Positions 49,000-58,138 of a stretch of 64,000 nucleotides of DNA are shown piece by piece. A model generated the notes under the pieces. The model was not told where the DNA came from, made no database searches, and saw only the letters and a list, made by a program, of their open reading frames with translations. Both the position numbers and the translations under genes were made by a program. The first letter of the stretch is position 1; every line of letters starts with the position of its first letter. The DNA lies in the NCBI RefSeq assembly GCF_036488675.1, contig NZ_CP133148.1, forward strand, positions 434,001 to 498,000, given 5' to 3'. This DNA comes from Sinorhizobium chiapasense (lineage in GTDB: Bacteria > Pseudomonadota > Alphaproteobacteria > Rhizobiales > Rhizobiaceae).

Positions 49000-50496
49000 A
49001 TGTACGAAATCGGACATTTCATTAACGGCGAGCGTGTTGCCGGCAAAAGTGGCCGCACCAGCAACATCTTCAATCCTGCGACCGGTGAAGTTCAGGGGAC
49101 CGTGGCGCTGGCAAGCGACGCGGAGCTCGCCGCAGCGGTCGAAAGCGCGAAGGCCGCGCAGCCGAAGTGGGCCGCCACCAATCCGCAGCGCCGCGCTCGC
49201 GTTTTCATGAAATTCGTCCAGCTGCTCAACGAAAACATGAACGAGCTGGCCGAGATCCTTTCGCGCGAGCACGGCAAGACGATCGAAGATGCCAAGGGTG
49301 ACATTGTTCGCGGCCTTGAGGTTTGCGAATTCGTCATCGGGGTGCCGCATCTCCAGAAGAGCGAGTTCAGCGAGGGCGCCGGTCCGGGCATCGACATGTA
49401 CTCGATCCGCCAGGCGGTCGGCATCGGTGCCGGCATTACCCCGTTCAACTTCCCGGCCATGATCCCGATGTGGATGTTCGCGCCGGCGATCGCCTGCGGC
49501 AATGCCTTCATCCTGAAGCCGTCCGAGCGTGACCCATCCGTGCCGATCCGGCTCGCCGAACTGATGATCGAGGCCGGTCTGCCCGCGGGTGTGCTCAACG
49601 TGGTCAATGGCGACAAGGGCGCGGTCGACGCGATCCTGACGCACCCGGATATTTCCGCGGTTTCCTTCGTCGGTTCGACGCCGATCGCCCGCTACGTCTA
49701 TGGCACCGCGGCGATGAACGGTAAACGCGCCCAGTGCTTCGGCGGCGCCAAGAACCACATGATCATCATGCCGGACGCCGATCTCGATCAGGCCGCCAAT
49801 GCGCTGATCGGTGCGGGCTACGGCTCCGCCGGCGAGCGCTGCATGGCGATTTCCGTCGCCGTTCCGGTAGGTGAGGAAACCGCGAACCGGTTGATCGACA
49901 AGCTGGTGCCGATGGTCGAGAGCCTGCGCGTCGGTCCCTATACCGACGAAAAGGCCGACATGGGGCCGGTCGTCACCAAGGAGGCCGAGCAGCGCATCAG
50001 AAGCTTGATCGATAGCGGCATCGAGCAGGGCGCGAAGCTCGTCGTCGATGGCCGCGATTTCAAGCTGCAGGGCTATGAGAACGGCCACTTCATTGGCGGC
50101 TGCCTGTTCGACCATGTCACCCCGGACATGGACATCTACAAGACGGAAATCTTCGGACCGGTTCTCTCGGTCGTCCGTGCAAAGAACTACGAGGAAGCGC
50201 TGTCACTGCCGATGAAGCACGAATACGGCAACGGCGTCGCAATCTACACCCGCGACGGCGATGCGGCGCGCGACTTCGCTTCCCGCATCAACATCGGCAT
50301 GGTCGGCGTCAACGTGCCGATCCCGGTTCCGCTCGCCTACCACTCCTTCGGTGGCTGGAAGTCCTCTTCATTCGGCGATCTCAACCAGCATGGCACGGAC
50401 TCGTTCAAGTTCTGGACCAAGACGAAGACTATCACTTCTCGTTGGCCGTCCGGCATCAAGGATGGTGCCGAGTTCTCCATCCCGACGATGAAGTGA
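49000..50496 (+). CDS. mmsA: CoA-acylating methylmalonate-semialdehyde dehydrogenase
   Basis: 498 residues from ATG 49000 with AGGAGGAG upstream. Aldehyde dehydrogenase fold with FVGSTPIARYVY (cofactor loop), KPSERDPS and the catalytic Cys in YGSAGERCMAISVAVPVG. Oxidises methylmalonate semialdehyde to propionyl-CoA (or malonate semialdehyde to acetyl-CoA) in valine and myo-inositol breakdown; also called iolA. Followed by a strong terminator, so it is monocistronic. Confidence 0.93.
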   Translation: MYEIGHFINGERVAGKSGRTSNIFNPATGEVQGTVALASDAELAAAVESAKAAQPKWAATNPQRRARVFMKFVQLLNENMNELAEILSREHGKTIEDAKGDIVRGLEVCEFVIGVPHLQKSEFSEGAGPGIDMYSIRQAVGIGAGITPFNFPAMIPMWMFAPAIACGNAFILKPSERDPSVPIRLAELMIEAGLPAGVLNVVNGDKGAVDAILTHPDISAVSFVGSTPIARYVYGTAAMNGKRAQCFGGAKNHMIIMPDADLDQAANALIGAGYGSAGERCMAISVAVPVGEETANRLIDKLVPMVESLRVGPYTDEKADMGPVVTKEAEQRIRSLIDSGIEQGAKLVVDGRDFKLQGYENGHFIGGCLFDHVTPDMDIYKTEIFGPVLSVVRAKNYEEALSLPMKHEYGNGVAIYTRDGDAARDFASRINIGMVGVNVPIPVPLAYHSFGGWKSSSFGDLNQHGTDSFKFWTKTKTITSRWPSGIKDGAEFSIPTMK

Positions 50497-50519
50497 GGAA
50501 CACAACGATCCTCCCGTCT

Positions 50520-50545
50520 GGGCCTCCTTCGGGAGGCCCTTTTTT
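50520..50545 (+). terminator. Rho-independent terminator of mmsA
   Basis: GGGCCTCC, TTC loop, GGGAGGCCC, then TTTTTT. Stem 8 bp plus U-tract, 24 nt after the stop codon. Confidence 0.9.
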
Positions 50546-50708
50546 GTTGCATCGGCTGAGGCGGTACAACTAACGTTGCTGCATCGAGCGGAGATTCGCG
50601 GCCAGGGACTATCGGGGGATAGTGGCCATTGACGCGTCGATGCAATTCAGCTGCGCCGGGCGAACATCTCTTCGCCTGGCGTTTCGAAACTAGAGCGAGG
50701 GGAACACC

Positions 50709-51821
50709 ATGGCTTTGAGCGAGCCACCAACGATATCGCCGGCATATCTTGATCGTCGTAACAATTTCGGGCGCTCGCCGGCAGGCGACTTTCAGCGCCT
50801 GTCCTTTGCCGGCAGCGCCAGCGAATATTTCGGGATCTGGATCGTCAATATCCTGCTGACGATTGTCACGCTCGGCATTTATTCGGCTTGGGCGAAGGTT
50901 CGCCGCAACAGGTACTTCTATGGCAACACCGTGTTGCTTGGCCGTGCCTTTGAATATCATGCGAAGGGCAAGCAGATACTCATCGGACGAGCCATCGTGA
51001 TCGGAGCACTGGTGGTGCTCAATGTGGTGGCCACACTCGCACCGGTGCTCGTGCTCTTGCCAACAGTCGTGGTTCTCGCGGCGTTGCCCTGGCTTGTCGC
51101 GAGAGGGTTGCGCTTCAATGCGCGCGTGACGAGCTATCGCAATGTCCGCTTTGATTTTGTGGGTGGCGCAGGTGGCGCGTTCAAGGCGTTTATCCTCGGC
51201 GGTTTCCTCGCTCTCATCACATTGGGGCTGCTGGCGCCGCTCGCCAGCCGGTGGGTTGGTCGTTACGTTGGAACAAACCTGCGCTTTGGCGGAAGGGCCT
51301 TCCAGACAGATCCGCCGCTTGCGCCGCTTTATCGCGGGTTGTTCCTCGGCCTGGGGCTTGCACTGGCGGTCGCTCTCCTGGCCACCGCGATTGTTATGGG
51401 AACATTGCGCGCGACAGGGACGCTGGGCCAGCCGACGGAAAACTCGATATGGCTGTGGTTCTCTATTGGTTCCAGCTACGCCGGATTTATAACCTTCTAT
51501 GGCATTATTACATTGTTCTACCGCGCCGCCGTACGCAATGCAGTCTGGAATTCGACTGTCTTTGACGGAAAACACAGATTCTTCAGCGGCTTGTCGCGAG
51601 GGCGCTACACCTGGATCGCGATCTCGAACGTCGTTGTCACCATTGTGACGTTGGGCCTGATGCGCCCTTGGGCGGCGGTGCGTATGGCGCGTTACACATG
51701 GACTCGGACCGGTGTCGCCATTTCCGGGGTCGTAGGTACGCTGGTGAGCGACATTGAAGAACAGGCCTCAGCTGTGGGGGCCGAGTTCATTGACTTCGAA
51801 GGTTTTGATTTTGGCTTCTAG
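50709..51821 (+). CDS. DUF898 (YjgN-like) multi-pass membrane protein
   Basis: 370 residues, eight or so TM segments, with the family hallmarks repeated in the two halves: LTIVTLGIYSAWAKVRRNRYFYGNTVL and VTIVTLGLMRPWAAVRMARYTW. Function of YjgN-like proteins is unknown. It overlaps the M48 protease gene by about 11 nt, a pairing often seen in rhizobia, suggesting a joint membrane-quality or envelope role. Confidence 0.88.
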   Translation: MALSEPPTISPAYLDRRNNFGRSPAGDFQRLSFAGSASEYFGIWIVNILLTIVTLGIYSAWAKVRRNRYFYGNTVLLGRAFEYHAKGKQILIGRAIVIGALVVLNVVATLAPVLVLLPTVVVLAALPWLVARGLRFNARVTSYRNVRFDFVGGAGGAFKAFILGGFLALITLGLLAPLASRWVGRYVGTNLRFGGRAFQTDPPLAPLYRGLFLGLGLALAVALLATAIVMGTLRATGTLGQPTENSIWLWFSIGSSYAGFITFYGIITLFYRAAVRNAVWNSTVFDGKHRFFSGLSRGRYTWIAISNVVVTIVTLGLMRPWAAVRMARYTWTRTGVAISGVVGTLVSDIEEQASAVGAEFIDFEGFDFGF

Positions 51822-52866
51822 CAGTGTCCACATCGCCCCCGGCGAATGGCACCCGGCCGGTTCAACCCGCTCGGTGCCTTCGCAACTGATCGACGATGGC
51901 GGCGAGATCACGGCGATCGATGCATCCGGTGCCAAACTCGCAGGCGGCGCCTTCGCTGCCGTCGACATTTCGGCACGTGTCGGTGCTATCCCGCGTCGCG
52001 TCGAGTTTGCCGACGGATCGCTTTTCGAAACGACGCACAACGATGCGGTCGATCGCTATTTGAAGCAGAAGGGACGGGTCGGCTTCATTCACGAATTGGA
52101 ACGCTTTCACCCGCGCCTCATCGCCGTTATCGCCGCGACCGTGCTTTGTAGCATTGCGATCTACCGCTACGCCGTGCCGGCGCTCGTCGAGATCGCGGTG
52201 CTGGTCACTCCGCCGATCGTGCCGAAGATCATGTCGGCGAGCACCATGAAAACGATGGACCGCACGCTGCTCGACCAGACGCAACTGACGGCCGAGCGGC
52301 AGGACAGGATCCGCGAGGGCTTCAAGGCGATCGCCGCACGCTCCAGCCGCGGCGAGGCCGGATACACGCTCAATTTCCGCAAGGGCGGACCGATCGGCCC
52401 GAACGCCTTCGCGCTGCCGGACGGCACGCTAATCGTTACCGACGAACTCGTCGAGCTTGCCGGCGACGATCCCGAAATGATCGTCGGCGTGCTGGCGCAT
52501 GAGATCGGCCATGTCGAACTCGAACACAGCCTCAGGCAGATCTATCGCGCGGCCGGTGTTGCCGGCCTCATCATGATGATTGGCGGCGACATTGGTTCGG
52601 GCGCGGAAGATGTGCTGGTGCAGGGTGCCGGTCTTCTCTCGCTTTCCTATTCCCGCGGTGCGGAAGGCGCGGCGGACAGGCACTCGGTCGAACTGATGCA
52701 GAAGGCAGGCCGAGATCCGACGGCGATCGCCCGCTTTTTCGATCTGCTCGAAGAGAAGCTCGACGATCACGGCGATACCAGCATTCTCTCGACGCATCCC
52801 GGAACGCCCGAGCGGCGCAAGACGATCCTTGATTATGTCGCGGAGTTGCGCGCCAGAGCGGGATGA
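51811..52866 (+). CDS. Membrane-anchored M48 family metalloprotease
   Basis: About 351 residues. Start uncertain: TTG 51811 (AAGG upstream) or ATG 51754 inside the DUF898 gene. N-terminal domain rich in strands (VHIAPGEWHPAGSTRSV), one TM near residues 95-120 (LIAVIAATVLCSIAIYRYAV), then the zinc protease with HEIGHVELEH and the third ligand Glu in YSRGAEGAADRHSVELMQ. Homologous to the HtpX/Oma1/BepA group that degrades misfolded membrane or periplasmic proteins. Coupled to the DUF898 gene. Confidence 0.88.
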   Translation: MASSSVHIAPGEWHPAGSTRSVPSQLIDDGGEITAIDASGAKLAGGAFAAVDISARVGAIPRRVEFADGSLFETTHNDAVDRYLKQKGRVGFIHELERFHPRLIAVIAATVLCSIAIYRYAVPALVEIAVLVTPPIVPKIMSASTMKTMDRTLLDQTQLTAERQDRIREGFKAIAARSSRGEAGYTLNFRKGGPIGPNAFALPDGTLIVTDELVELAGDDPEMIVGVLAHEIGHVELEHSLRQIYRAAGVAGLIMMIGGDIGSGAEDVLVQGAGLLSLSYSRGAEGAADRHSVELMQKAGRDPTAIARFFDLLEEKLDDHGDTSILSTHPGTPERRKTILDYVAELRARAG

Positions 52867-52932
52867 GGAAATGTGTGTGCGGTTTTCCGCCCGCATCCTG
52901 CCATGGCGCGCATAGCCCTACCCAGAACGAAA

Positions 52933-52954
52933 ACAGCGGGCCAAGGCCCGCTGT
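52933..52954 (-). terminator. Rho-independent terminator of the iron SBP gene
   Basis: Perfect 10-bp stem ACAGCGGGCC/GGCCCGCTGT around AA, followed on the minus strand by TTTTCGTTC. Placed 27 nt past the stop at 52981. Convergent with the M48 protease gene. Confidence 0.85.
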
Positions 52955-52980
52955 CCACATTCTGTAAAATCGGCTTGCGC

Positions 52981-54024
52981 TCAATCCTGCGGGCCGTCGT
53001 TGTAACCGACCTTGTCGACCAGTTCCGATGCCTTCTTGCGGTTGGCCGCGATGTCGGCAAGCGGCAGCGTATCGGGCTTGATCGTTCCGAAGGACTTGAC
53101 GACCCCGGAAGGCTCGGCGCCTGCGAGCACCGGGTATTCGAAAACCTGCTCGGCATAGATCTTCTGCGCTTCGCCTTCGGACAGGAACTCCATCAGCTTG
53201 ATGGCGTTGTCCTTGTTCGGCGCGTTCTTGGCGAGCGCCATGCCCGAGATATTGACATGGGTGCCGCGGTCCTTGGCATTCGGGAACAGGACCTTGATCG
53301 CTGCGGCCCATTCCTTCTGTTCAGGCTCCCTCTCGTTGGTCAGCATGAGACCGACGTAGTAGGTGTTGCCGATGGCGAGGTCGCATTCGCCGGCGAGAAT
53401 GGCCTTCGCCTGGTCACGGTCGCCGCCGTCCGGCTTCTTGGCGAGGTTGTTTCTGAGACCCGTCAGCCATTTCTCCGTTTCGGCTTCGCCGTGATGGGCA
53501 ACCATCGAGGCGAAGAGGCCGATATTGTAGGAGTGTTGGCCGTCGCGCGTGCAGATCTTGCCCTTCCACTTCGGATCGGCGAGCTCCTCGTAGGTGATGT
53601 CGTTCTCGGTCACGCGCTCCTTCGAGGCGTAGACGACACGGCCGCGCGTCGTGAGGCCGAACCAGTTGCCGTCGGGATCGCGAAAATGCGCCGGAATATC
53701 CTTGTTGATCGTCTCGTTGATGACCGGCTGGGTAACGCCCCCGTCCTTCGCCTCGGTGAGGCGGCTGATATCGACCGTCAGGATAACGTCGGCAGGGGAG
53801 TTTGCGCCTTCCGCCTGAATGCGCTCGACAAGGCCCTTGTCGAGAAAGAGCACGTTGGTTGTGATGCCGGTCTCCTTGGTAAAGGCGTCCAGCAGAGGCT
53901 GGATCAGATCCGGCTGGCGATAGGAATAGATGTTGACTTCGCCATCAGCCCAGACCGGTGCGGTCGAAGCAAACAGCGTCGCCGTTACCGACAGTGCTCC
54001 GATCGTCACTCTTGACATGCACAT
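52981..54024 (-). CDS. fbpA: Ferric iron ABC transporter substrate-binding protein
   Basis: 347 residues from ATG 54024 (GGAGGG 5 nt upstream). Signal peptide ends near TAPVWA. FbpA/FutA-type features: VNIYSYRQPDLIQPLLDAF at the mature start, a DVILTVDISRL hinge and GNTYYVGLML with the paired tyrosines that bind Fe3+. Delivers ferric ions to an inner-membrane permease, which is not adjacent. Divergent from rirA, so it is probably RirA-repressed under iron sufficiency. Confidence 0.88.
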   Translation of the reverse strand: MCMSRVTIGALSVTATLFASTAPVWADGEVNIYSYRQPDLIQPLLDAFTKETGITTNVLFLDKGLVERIQAEGANSPADVILTVDISRLTEAKDGGVTQPVINETINKDIPAHFRDPDGNWFGLTTRGRVVYASKERVTENDITYEELADPKWKGKICTRDGQHSYNIGLFASMVAHHGEAETEKWLTGLRNNLAKKPDGGDRDQAKAILAGECDLAIGNTYYVGLMLTNEREPEQKEWAAAIKVLFPNAKDRGTHVNISGMALAKNAPNKDNAIKLMEFLSEGEAQKIYAEQVFEYPVLAGAEPSGVVKSFGTIKPDTLPLADIAANRKKASELVDKVGYNDGPQD

Positions 54025-54140
54025 GGTGCCCTCCGTTTCGTTTTGACGTAACTTAACAAAATCGGTCATCTTTTTGACGCCGCGCGCACGGACAGTCAAC
54101 AGTCAAACATAGCCGTCAACCAGAAGTGATTTTTTGCCGT

Positions 54141-54157
54141 TTTGGAATTGTTCCAAA
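54141..54157. promoter_or_regulatory. Irr-type ICE palindrome in front of rirA
   Basis: TTTGGAA-TTG-TTCCAAA, a perfect 17-bp inverted repeat, close to the rhizobial iron control element (TTAGAA-N3-TTCTAA). It precedes a TATATGATG -10 region (54171-54179) and the rirA ATG at 54212. Irr is known to repress rirA in related species, so this is probably an Irr site; an IscR-like site is the alternative. Confidence 0.6.
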
Positions 54158-54211
54158 CTGCGATCCGTCCTATATGATGAAAAGATGAATTTCTCGATTC
54201 CGGAGTGAATT

Positions 54212-54676
54212 ATGCGTCTGACGAAGCAAACGAACTACGCGGTTCGCATGCTGATGTACTGTGCTGCGAACGGCGAGAAGCTCAGCCGCATCCCTGAGAT
54301 CGCCAAGGCCTACGGTGTCTCCGAGTTGTTCCTGTTCAAGATTTTGCAGCCGCTTACCAAAGCGGGCCTGGTGGAAACCGTCCGGGGCCGCAATGGCGGT
54401 GTACGGCTGCCAAAGCCGGCATCCGAAATCACCCTCTTCGACGTCGTGAAGGTTACCGAAGACAGCTTTGCCATGGCGGAATGCTTCGAAGCCGGTGAGA
54501 TCGATTGCCCGCTGGTGGATAGCTGCGGCCTTAACGCCGCCCTGCGCAAGGCGCTGAATGCCTTCTTCGAAGTGCTTCAAGGCTATTCGATCGACGACCT
54601 GGTCAAGGCCCGGCCGCAGATCAACTTCCTTCTCGGCCTTGACGAGCCGGCACAGGTGCGCACCTCGGCGGCCTGA
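54212..54676 (+). CDS. rirA: Rrf2 family iron-responsive regulator RirA
   Basis: 154 residues, the RirA length. Winged HTH (LSRIPEIAKAYGVSELFLFKILQPLTKAGLVETVRGRNGG) and the three cluster ligands at exactly Cys91, Cys99 and Cys105 (AECFEAGEIDCPLVDSCGL), which bind the [4Fe-4S] cluster that senses iron. Represses iron uptake genes when iron is plentiful. Divergent from the iron SBP gene. Confidence 0.95.
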   Translation: MRLTKQTNYAVRMLMYCAANGEKLSRIPEIAKAYGVSELFLFKILQPLTKAGLVETVRGRNGGVRLPKPASEITLFDVVKVTEDSFAMAECFEAGEIDCPLVDSCGLNAALRKALNAFFEVLQGYSIDDLVKARPQINFLLGLDEPAQVRTSAA

Positions 54677-54715
54677 TTTTCCGCCCCCTCGTGGCGGCTG
54701 TCTGGCCGGCCGCCC

Positions 54716-55105
54716 TTACTCCTCCGGCAAATATTCCCTTAGGATGAACTCGATCGCCGTCGGGTCGATTTCCGATTTGTCGATGCGGAAATCGGCGCCA
54801 TACTCTTCCAGGCTCTGGAAGTAGGGGTCACCCGGCGAGGACGATATGACACCGATTGGGCCGATGAAGCCCTGATGCCTCAGTGCGGGAACGGTCTCGC
54901 GAAAATCACCGCGAGGATGCACGAGATTGTCCAGCAGAACCATCGAGACCGGTTTGCCGGAAAGAAGAAACGCGATCGCGCTGTCCATGGTCCGGCAGTA
55001 GTGCAGTTCGATGTCGATGCTGTCCACTTTCCTGATCAGTCCGCTGAGGATGAGGTTTTCCGCCGGGTTGTCGTCAACGAGCAAGATGTGGGCTTTCCGT
55101 GTCAT
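54716..55105 (-). CDS. Stand-alone response regulator receiver domain
   Basis: 129 residues, single CheY-like domain. Acidic pocket in LLVDDNPAEN, phosphoacceptor Asp in VLLDNLVHPRG, Ser/Thr switch in VISSSPGD and Lys in RIDKSEID. No output domain. Lies 82 nt from a LuxR-type gene on the same strand and may be in one transcript with it, working as a phosphorelay shuttle or sink. Partner kinase not in the window. Confidence 0.85.
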   Translation of the reverse strand: MTRKAHILLVDDNPAENLILSGLIRKVDSIDIELHYCRTMDSAIAFLLSGKPVSMVLLDNLVHPRGDFRETVPALRHQGFIGPIGVISSSPGDPYFQSLEEYGADFRIDKSEIDPTAIEFILREYLPEE

Positions 55106-55186
55106 GACCGTTCACATCCCTGATTGATCGGCGGTCCATGCGGGAGGCATGCCGCTCGCGTGGCGTTCCCGGCCGCGCCGGTAACG

Positions 55187-55900
55187 TCATTGGATAATCT
55201 GTTCTCGTATCGCTTTCGCGACCATTTGCGTCCGGTTGACCACATCGAGTTTCTTGAGGATCGTTGCGGTATGGGAATTCACGGTGTGTTCCGAGACCGA
55301 GACGATCAGGGCAATCTCACTCGCCGTCTTTCCGTGCGAAATCCACTTGAGTATTTCGGTTTCCCTCGGCGTCAGGCCCATGCCAGCCTTGTTGGCGAGC
55401 GTCGCCCGATAGAAATAGTCGAAGGCAGATGCCGCGCTGTAGCATAGCTCGTAGTGCTCGGCCTGTTCGATGTCTTCGCCATCGCCGAGGAAGAGGACCG
55501 CGTAGCGCGATCCCGTCGTTGCCGCATTGACAGGCACGCAAAGCAACAGGTCGAAACCGAGTTGGGAAATGAGGCCATGCCCTGGTCCCAGCGTCGGATC
55601 ATCCGCGCGCCATACCGACGAAATGTTCGACGCATGCAAGGCCCTGTAGACGATGGAATCACCGAAACGGTGACGCTTGTCGTATTCCTCGGCGAGGCCG
55701 GAGGGGAGGTCGTGGAGCACCAGTCGGCTGGAAAGCATGCAGGCGTCATTCTCGTTGCCGAGTTGCAGGATGCCGAAATGCCCAAAGCCGAAACGCAGCG
55801 CCAATGTGTGGAAAATGCGGAAGAAATCCACGCGGTTGAGAGCCGTCTCCAGCTCCTCGTGAAGGTCGTATCGCCTGTGATTTTCCTGCAAGACTGCCAC
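55187..55900 (-). CDS. LuxR family regulator with autoinducer-binding-like domain
   Basis: 237 residues. N-terminal PAS-like autoinducer domain: LPSGLAEEYDKRHRFGDSIVYRAL keeps the Tyr and Asp of the acyl-homoserine-lactone pocket but has Ser after the Asp where Pro is usual. C-terminal GerE HTH: LTPRETEILKWISHGKTASEIALIVSVSEHTVNSH. No luxI synthase nearby, so it is an orphan (solo) LuxR whose ligand may not be an AHL. Confidence 0.85.
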   Translation of the reverse strand: MAVLQENHRRYDLHEELETALNRVDFFRIFHTLALRFGFGHFGILQLGNENDACMLSSRLVLHDLPSGLAEEYDKRHRFGDSIVYRALHASNISSVWRADDPTLGPGHGLISQLGFDLLLCVPVNAATTGSRYAVLFLGDGEDIEQAEHYELCYSAASAFDYFYRATLANKAGMGLTPRETEILKWISHGKTASEIALIVSVSEHTVNSHTATILKKLDVVNRTQMVAKAIREQIIQ

Positions 55901-56433
55901 GCGCCGGCTATCTCCCCATTGCCGCGCGGCAATTTGCCGACCAGCCTGACATGGACACCGGCTCCATGTTGGCGGCCAAATCCTCTACATGGATATCACC
56001 CACGCCGAATGTTCCCCCGAAATCCGTACACATTCTATTGCACGACAGGCTTTGCGTTTCTACTGCACTATTTTGGGGTTCACCGGGCCCGGCCGACGAC
56101 TTTCGAGCCCTGCGACGTGCTGATACTCGCGCGGTTGACCAACGCATACGGTGCGTTTTTCTGGCGCGCCGGGTGCGAAAGCGCTGTCAATTCTTTTGTC
56201 CGGGCGGTAAACGCGCCTCGAAGACTGAGATCCGCCGAAACGGGGTTCGTGTTGGAAATCGTGGACAGTTGCGCGAGCTCTACTTAAGGAAGAATTTTTC
56301 GCATAGACAAATTTCTGCAGTGACTTATTGCATTGCGACGCCAAATGTCGTTCCATCCGCCCTTGACCGGGTGCAAACGTCATTCCGCGTCAGGCAAATA
56401 CGAGAACAAAAAACAAATCTGGGAAGCAAGCTC
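55901..56433. promoter_or_regulatory. Long upstream region of the dpp operon
   Basis: About 530 nt between the divergent LuxR gene and dppA. No gene supported; plus frames here run into dppA but lack start sites and have poor composition. Probably holds both promoters and a long dpp leader; I cannot assign a riboswitch or operator. Confidence 0.5.
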
Positions 56434-58029
56434 ATGAAAAAGCTCACTACTCTCTTCGCAGCGACGGCGCTTGCCACGCTGATGGCCGGCTCGGCTTGGT
56501 CGAAGACGTTCGTCTACTGCTCTGAAGGTTCACCGGAAGGCTTTGATCCCGGCCTCTACACGGCCGGTACGACGTTCGATGCTGCCGCGCACACCGTTTA
56601 CAACCGCCTTCTCGAATTCAAGAAGGGCACGACGGAGACCGAACCAGGGCTTGCTGAAAGCTGGACGATTTCTGACGACGGCCTCGAATACACATTCAAG
56701 CTCCGTCCGGGCGTCAAATTCCAGACGACCGAATTCTTCACCCCGAGCCGTGAACTGAACGCCGACGACGTCGTCTTCTCGCTCGAGCGTCAGTGGAAGT
56801 CCGACAATCCGTGGCATGGCTACGTGACCGGCGGTTCCTGGGAATATTTCGCCGGCATGGGTCTGCCTGACGTGCTCGAGTCGATCGAGAAGGTCGACGA
56901 CATGACCGTGAAGATCAAGCTGAAGCGCAAGGAAGCACCGTTCCTCGCCAACCTCGCCATGCCCTTCGCGTCGATCATGTCGAAGGAATATGCCGATAAG
57001 CTGCAGGCCGAAGGCAAGATGAACCAGCTCAACCAGATGCCGCTCGGCACCGGTCCGTTCGCCTTCGTCGGCTATCAGCAGGATGCGGTCATTCGTTACA
57101 AGGCTCATCCGGACTATTGGGGCGGAAAGCAGAAGATTGACGATCTCGTCTTCGCGATCACCACGGATGCAGCCGTGCGCTTCCAGAAGCTGCAGGCTGG
57201 CGAATGCCATCTGATGCCTTATCCGAATGCGGCCGATGTCGAGGCGATGAAGGCCGATCCGAACCTCAAGGTGATGGAGCAGGCCGGCCTCAACGTCGCC
57301 TATCTCGCCTACAACTCGACGCAGCCTCCCTTCGACAAGCCTGAGGTCCGCAAGGCGCTGAACAAGGCCATCAACAAGCAGGCAATCGTCGATTCCGTCT
57401 TCCAGGGCCAGGCTACCCCGGCGACGAACCCGATCCCGCCGACGATGTGGTCCTATGACGACAACATCGCGGACGACACATACGAGCCGGAAGTCGCCAA
57501 GAAGATGCTCGAGGATGCCGGCGTCAAGGATCTCTCGATGAAGGTCTGGGCGATGCCGGTTGCGCGCCCGTACATGCTGAACGCGCGTCGCGCTGCCGAA
57601 CTGATCCAGGCCGATTTCGCCAAGATTGGCGTCAAGGTCGAGATCATCTCCTACGAGTGGGCCGAATATCTCGAGAAGTCGAAGGCGAAGGACCGCGACG
57701 GTGCCGTGATTCTCGGCTGGACCGGTGACAATGGTGATCCGGACAACTTCCTCGACACGCTGCTCGGTTGCGACGCTGTCGGCGGTAACAACCGCGCTCA
57801 GTGGTGCAATCAGGAGTTCGACGACCTGGTGACCAAGGCCAAGGAAGCGACCGACGTTGCAGAGCGCACCAAGCTCTATCAACAGGCTCAGGCAGTCTTC
57901 AAGAAGGAAGCACCCTGGGCAACGCTCGACCACTCGCTCTCCATCGTCCCGATGCGCAAGAACGTCGAAGGCTTCGTGCAGAGCCCGCTCGGCGACTTTG
58001 CTTTCGACGGCGTTGACATTGTAGAGTAA
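56434..58029 (+). CDS. dppA: Dipeptide ABC transporter substrate-binding protein
   Basis: 531 residues from ATG 56434 (GGGAAG 7 nt upstream); the frame is open from 55951 but only this start gives a signal peptide (LATLMAGSAWS). Family 5 SBP: KTFVYCSEGSPEGFDPGLYTAGTT at the mature start, a Cys pair as in DppA, and the C-terminal lobe with GWTGDNGDPDNFLDTLLGC. Captures di/tripeptides (possibly also heme or aminolevulinate, as for DppA homologues) in the periplasm. Confidence 0.92.
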   Translation: MKKLTTLFAATALATLMAGSAWSKTFVYCSEGSPEGFDPGLYTAGTTFDAAAHTVYNRLLEFKKGTTETEPGLAESWTISDDGLEYTFKLRPGVKFQTTEFFTPSRELNADDVVFSLERQWKSDNPWHGYVTGGSWEYFAGMGLPDVLESIEKVDDMTVKIKLKRKEAPFLANLAMPFASIMSKEYADKLQAEGKMNQLNQMPLGTGPFAFVGYQQDAVIRYKAHPDYWGGKQKIDDLVFAITTDAAVRFQKLQAGECHLMPYPNAADVEAMKADPNLKVMEQAGLNVAYLAYNSTQPPFDKPEVRKALNKAINKQAIVDSVFQGQATPATNPIPPTMWSYDDNIADDTYEPEVAKKMLEDAGVKDLSMKVWAMPVARPYMLNARRAAELIQADFAKIGVKVEIISYEWAEYLEKSKAKDRDGAVILGWTGDNGDPDNFLDTLLGCDAVGGNNRAQWCNQEFDDLVTKAKEATDVAERTKLYQQAQAVFKKEAPWATLDHSLSIVPMRKNVEGFVQSPLGDFAFDGVDIVE

Positions 58030-58048
58030 TCTTACCGACTGACCCGAA

Positions 58049-58077
58049 GGGGGCGTTTGCCGTTGGGCGAGCGCCCC
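58049..58077 (+). terminator. Intra-operon hairpin after dppA
   Basis: GGGGCG (58050-58055) pairs with CGCCCC (58072-58077), followed by TCTTCCTTTTT. Such attenuator-like structures after an SBP gene allow more SBP than permease. Confidence 0.6.
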
Positions 58078-58138
58078 TCTTCCTTTTTGCCAGTGCTGCC
58101 GCAAGGAGTTCGCGGCCACGATTGGCAGAGGTTTGACT

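Noticed and set aside
50337..51575. 412-codon minus-strand frame opposite the DUF898 gene
   Set aside because: Antisense composition; it would cross the strong mmsA terminator.
55951..56433. 161-residue N-terminal extension of DppA
   Set aside because: Would bury the signal peptide that begins at ATG 56434, which has its own ribosome site.
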